This document shows positions 13,203-16,296 of a stretch of DNA of 16,296 nucleotides, piece after piece. The notes below the pieces were generated by a model. That model worked only from the letters and a program-made list of their open reading frames with translations, was not told where the DNA came from and searched no databases. The first letter of the stretch is position 1, and the number at the start of each line of letters is the position of its first letter. The position numbers and the translations under genes were made by a program. The stretch is from an uncultured Bryobacterales bacterium (lineage in GTDB: Bacteria > Acidobacteriota > Terriglobia > Bryobacterales > UBA6623), in NCBI GenBank assembly GCA_946887065.1, contig CAMPKL010000018.1, positions 1 through 16,296 on the forward strand, given 5' to 3'.

Positions 13203-15065
13203 GTGTTTCTTATGCACGGGAAGATGATTCCGAGGGAAGCTATTAGACGGGCGGAGTGCGTTGGTTCATTCGTTTGGAGAACTGAGTTGCGACGAACCCT
13301 GGCGGGTGAATTAATTCAGGGGCCGAGCGCAGCGCTGAGCAGGATGCTGGTGGGGCCGACTTTGGCCGTTGACCTGCTGAGTTCCATGCGCGCATCTTGG
13401 CAAGTTTGGCTCGCGTTGACCGTCGTCGCCGCAGCGGCGGCTGTCATGCGCCAGCACTTTGCAAACCGCCGCGAAAGGCAGCGCAGACAACTGGTGACGG
13501 CGCATGCCGCCGCGGCCCAATCGCTGGGCGCGGGGGACCGCGAGTCCGCCTTGCAACCGATAGCCGCGGCCTTGCCCAACCTCCTGGAAGCGACCAACGC
13601 GCAGATTCTATTGGTCGATTCGGGCGAACAGCAGATGGCATATGTGGCTGGCGCCAAAGGGCGTCCTCGCGGCGCGGTTTCGATGAGTACGATTTCGGGG
13701 CCGGTCACTTGTTTTCGAGCGAAGGAGACGACCGAGGTGTCCGATGCCGAAAACTGCCCTTTTATCTCCAAAGAATGGGTCGCTAAGCGACGGCTGAAAT
13801 CCGCGCTGTATGTGCCGATCCTCTCCCGCGGCGCATGCATCGGCGTAATCGAAATTGAGGACAGGGCTCGTAAGCGCGGCTTCGACGAGGAGCAACTTGC
13901 CGTGGCTGAGCACCTGGCTAGGATTGCCGAGTTAAGCCTACGGCTGTGCGACCAGCGCAGCATGACGGACCAACTTCACCGCAGCGAAAAGCTTGCTTCG
14001 GTCAGCGAATTGGCGAATGCCATGGCGGCTGAACTGAGGGAGCCTTTTGCGGAAGCTCAACGGCTGCTTTCGTTGGGAAACACTTTAGGGGTGCGCGAGG
14101 CGACGGAGCAGGTGAGTCGAGCCGAAGAAGCGTTACAGCGCCTGGTCCGTTTCGCGAACCCGAATTCCGCTGAGGTCACCACCATCGATCTTAACGCTCT
14201 GGTCAGAAAGGTCGCGAGCGAATATAGGAAGGCCGACGACGGAGGGGGCGCCGTCAAACTGAGTCTCAATGAGCGAACGCCGCAGGTAATCGCGGACCCC
14301 GCGCATCTGGAGCAAGTTTTTCAGATCCTGTTGCGGCACGCCCGGCACTTCGTGAAACGCCTCGAGGGTCACTCTCTTCAGGTCCACACCGCCATGCGGG
14401 AAACGATGGTCGTTGTGTCGATCGCCCCTCTCGCCTCGGCGGAGCATCCAATGCGCAAGAGCCTTGCCCAAATACCGGACACCGACGTGAGCGCCACGTT
14501 GGGATTTACGATTTGCCAGGCTCTGGTGGAGAGAGCGGGCGGCTCGCTCCAAATGGACCCGGCGTCAAGTCTCGGTTTCCGCATTGACTTGGAGTACCCG
14601 TTAGCTCGGACAGCGACCTCGGAGACCGCTGAGGAAGGGGGCGCCTTGCACAGGACGCCTGGCGGCATCCGCTCCGGACCGGTGACGGCGCTGGTTGTCG
14701 AGCCTAACGAAAGCATCCGCAAGCTCATCGTTCAGCAACTGGCTGAACAGAGCGTCCGCGCCATACCGGTAACCAGCGCGGAAGAGGCCAAATCGATTTG
14801 CCGTCGCATCCAGTTTGACTGGGTCTTCTGTGAACTCAGCCTCCCGAAAGGCAGCGGCATCGAGCTCTACGAGGCTGTCCGTCATGGAATCGAGCGCTTC
14901 GTCTTTATTGCGGACGACGCCGCTTGCGCTGCCAACTCAGAGGCATTCCAAGCCGCCGACAAGGCGGTGCTGCGGAAGCCGGTTCAAGAAGAAGCCATCG
15001 AAGCGCTGATCGACGAGTTGCAGGGCGGCGCGGTACTGCAAGGTGGCTCGGGGGAGCTTGGCTGA
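13203..15065 (+). CDS. Degenerate hybrid histidine kinase: TM, GAF, pseudokinase and pseudoreceiver
   Basis: A 620-residue protein with two-component architecture but without phosphotransfer residues. One membrane helix at about 66-82 (WQVWLALTVVAAAAAVM) is followed by basic residues. A GAF domain covers about 105-255 (LKSALYVPILSRGACIGVIEI). The DHp-like segment EKLASVSELANAMAAELREP has Ala276 where the phosphoacceptor His belongs. In the ATPase-like domain the N-box reads ILLRHARHF (His379 for Asn), G1 reads IAPLASA (Pro409, Ala411, Ala413 for Asp, Gly, Gly) and G2 reads SATLGF. The receiver-like domain (about 495-610) has Glu500-Pro501 for the acidic pair, Glu544 for the phosphoacceptor Asp, Ala570 for Thr/Ser, and a retained Lys592-Pro593. 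The GTG start has GGGAG six bases upstream. ATG at 13386 (Met62) is an alternative that fits the positive-inside rule better. Probably a signalling scaffold. Confidence 0.85.
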   Translation: MFLMHGKMIPREAIRRAECVGSFVWRTELRRTLAGELIQGPSAALSRMLVGPTLAVDLLSSMRASWQVWLALTVVAAAAAVMRQHFANRRERQRRQLVTAHAAAAQSLGAGDRESALQPIAAALPNLLEATNAQILLVDSGEQQMAYVAGAKGRPRGAVSMSTISGPVTCFRAKETTEVSDAENCPFISKEWVAKRRLKSALYVPILSRGACIGVIEIEDRARKRGFDEEQLAVAEHLARIAELSLRLCDQRSMTDQLHRSEKLASVSELANAMAAELREPFAEAQRLLSLGNTLGVREATEQVSRAEEALQRLVRFANPNSAEVTTIDLNALVRKVASEYRKADDGGGAVKLSLNERTPQVIADPAHLEQVFQILLRHARHFVKRLEGHSLQVHTAMRETMVVVSIAPLASAEHPMRKSLAQIPDTDVSATLGFTICQALVERAGGSLQMDPASSLGFRIDLEYPLARTATSETAEEGGALHRTPGGIRSGPVTALVVEPNESIRKLIVQQLAEQSVRAIPVTSAEEAKSICRRIQFDWVFCELSLPKGSGIELYEAVRHGIERFVFIADDAACAANSEAFQAADKAVLRKPVQEEAIEALIDELQGGAVLQGGSGELG

Positions 15066-15351
15066 CGAGCGCATTTGGGCGGCGGTGCGCCGAATCCCTC
15101 CCGGTCGGGTGGCGACCTACGGGGAGGTCGGAGCAGCGGTGGGATGTACGGCGCGTCAAGTCGGATCGGCATTGAGGCGCGGCGGTTCGGAGCGCCGGCT
15201 GCCTTGGCACCGAGTCGTGGCCTCCGGCGGGCGGATTGCTTTGCCAGGCTCCGGCGGAATGGAGCAACGGCTACGGTTGGAGCAGGAGGGCGTGCCGTTT
15301 CGAGGCAAGCGAGTCTGGTTGGAACGGTGCAAGCTCCTGGAGCGGGCTTGA
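15043..15351 (+). CDS. Alkyltransferase-like (ATL) DNA-damage-binding protein
   Basis: A 102-residue protein of the MGMT fold reduced to its DNA-binding domain. It keeps IPPGRVATYGEVGAAVG, the helix-turn-helix with the arginine finger ARQVGSALRR (Arg38), and the active-site loop. The loop reads LPWHRVVASGG (54-58 PWHRV) instead of PCHRV, so Trp55 replaces the alkyl-acceptor Cys. That is the defining mark of ATL proteins, which bind O6-alkylguanine in DNA without repairing it and hand the lesion to nucleotide excision repair. Length fits known ATLs (about 100-130). The GTG start at 15043 overlaps the end of the pseudokinase gene by 23 bases in another frame; TTG at 15058 is an alternative. The overlap implies cotranscription with the pseudokinase gene. 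The M3 peptidase gene follows after 33 bases. Confidence 0.9.
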   Translation: MARGSLADERIWAAVRRIPPGRVATYGEVGAAVGCTARQVGSALRRGGSERRLPWHRVVASGGRIALPGSGGMEQRLRLEQEGVPFRGKRVWLERCKLLERA

Positions 15352-15384
15352 TAGACTCGAATTTTGTCAGCTTCTTTTTTCCGA

Positions 15385-16296
15385 ATGAGCAACTCAGCCA
15401 CCAATCCTCTACTCGAAGTTCGCTTTGAGATTCCTTTCGATCAAATTGATGCGACGCATGTCGAGCCGGCGATACGCCAACTAATCGCCGAGGCTCAGAA
15501 GCTGATTGACGCCATTGCGGAGGATGCCGGACCGAGAACGTTCGAGAATACGCTGCTTGCTCTCGAGTCGTCGACGGAGAAGTTGGACTTCGCCATGGGC
15601 GTCGTCAGTCATCTGGAGGGGGTCAAGACCACGCCTGAATTGCGGGCGGCATATAACGCGGTTCGCCCCGAGTTGAGCTCGTTTTATTCGGCCATATCGC
15701 TGAACGACAAATTGTGGCGGCAAATTAAGCGCTACGCCGAAACCGACGAGGCAAAAGCGCTGAATGGTTTGCGGGCCCGGTTTCTACAAAAGACTTTGGA
15801 CGCTTTTCGGCGGTCCGGGGCGGACTTGCCGGCGGACGGGAAAAAGCGCCTGGCTGATTTGGATGTGGAACTGGCCGTGGCGACCCAGAAGTTTTCCGAG
15901 CACGTGCTCGATGCAACCAACGCCTTCGAGTTACTGATCGACGACGAGTCGAAGTTGGCCGGCTTGCCCGAAAGCGCCAAAGACGCCGCTCGTGAACGAG
16001 CTCTGAAGAAGGACAAGGAAGGTTGGCGGTTCACCCTCCAAGGGCCCAGCTACCTCGCGGTCATGACCTATCTCGACGATTCCGGAATTCGGGAAAAAGT
16101 CTGGCGCGCCTACAACACCCGAGCGTCGGCCGGCGAGCTCGACAATACCGTCCTGCTAGCGACGATCTTAAAGCTCCGGGCGGAGAAGGCCGCGCTGCTG
16201 GGTCGTCAGAATTTTGCGGATCTCGTTTTAGAAGATCGCATGGCGAAGAGTGGATCGCGCGCGCAGGCGTTCATCCAGCAGCTAGCGGAGAGAACG
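15385..16296 (+). CDS. M3-family metallopeptidase (oligopeptidase), N-terminal part, cut at right edge
   Basis: The first 304 residues of an M3 (oligopeptidase A/thimet oligopeptidase-like) zinc peptidase, cytosolic with no signal peptide. The start MSNSATNPLLEVRFEIPFDQ leads into the helical N-terminal domain with ATHVEPAIRQLIAEAQ and PRTFENTLLALES. The segment YLAVMTYLDDSGIREKVWRA and GRQNFADLVLEDRMAKS are typical of the family. The catalytic HEFGH motif would lie beyond base 16296. Family members are about 650-700 residues and degrade short peptides, including cleaved signal peptides. The ATG is preceded by a T-rich stretch (TTCTTTTTTCCGA) with no Shine-Dalgarno, only 33 bases after the ATL stop. 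Confidence 0.9.
   Translation, partial: MSNSATNPLLEVRFEIPFDQIDATHVEPAIRQLIAEAQKLIDAIAEDAGPRTFENTLLALESSTEKLDFAMGVVSHLEGVKTTPELRAAYNAVRPELSSFYSAISLNDKLWRQIKRYAETDEAKALNGLRARFLQKTLDAFRRSGADLPADGKKRLADLDVELAVATQKFSEHVLDATNAFELLIDDESKLAGLPESAKDAARERALKKDKEGWRFTLQGPSYLAVMTYLDDSGIREKVWRAYNTRASAGELDNTVLLATILKLRAEKAALLGRQNFADLVLEDRMAKSGSRAQAFIQQLAERT

Noticed and set aside
15365..15382. T-rich run before the M3 peptidase gene as a terminator
   Set aside because: No stem precedes the T-run, so it does not form an intrinsic terminator.

Overview
The window looks like chromosomal DNA of an Acidobacteriota bacterium, most likely the Solibacter/Bryobacter lineage. The main clue is the end of the metalloprotease at 5205-7760. 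It matches the C-terminal domain that I know as TIGR03437, a family expanded in Solibacter usitatus. GC-rich coding DNA and the mix of matrixin, NTT-HEAT and GAF genes fit, but no rRNA or other strong marker is present. I see no tRNA, CRISPR array, insertion sequence or phage gene. Coding density is high and every intergenic gap is under 200 bases.

Left block, minus strand (4485 down to 1). A zinc-ribbon membrane protein is followed by an NTT-type (ATP/ADP translocase-like) transporter fused to HEAT repeats. A small cyclic-nucleotide-binding-fold protein comes next, 13 bases downstream, and then a GAF-PAS sensor that runs off the left edge. This reads as a membrane transporter with its own regulatory modules. 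The cNMP-binding protein has lost the usual Glu and Arg of its phosphate-binding cassette.

Middle block, plus strand (4678-9302). A secreted 176-residue protein of unknown function overlaps, through GTGA, a large secreted matrixin-like zinc protease whose Met-turn Met is Leu. An S41 (C-terminal-processing type) protease with signal peptide and PDZ domain follows. Together they suggest an envelope or secreted proteolysis module.

Central single genes (9268-11582). A PhzF-family isomerase overlaps the S41 gene tail to tail. It is followed by a 203-residue orphan with a perfect AAGGAGG ribosome binding site, an FmdB-type zinc-ribbon protein that may be leaderless, and a 132-residue orphan.

Right block (11579-16296). 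A monofunctional aspartate kinase lies on the minus strand. Divergent from it is a plus-strand group: a hybrid histidine-kinase/receiver protein, an alkyltransferase-like DNA-damage-binding protein (PWHR instead of PCHR), and the N-terminal 304 residues of an M3 metallopeptidase. The hybrid protein has lost every phosphotransfer residue I could check: the phosphoacceptor His is Ala, the N-box Asn is His, the G1 Asp/Gly/Gly is Pro/Ala/Ala, the receiver Asp is Glu and the receiver Thr is Ala. It is the most unusual gene here. It looks like a pseudokinase-pseudoreceiver that keeps both folds without the chemistry.
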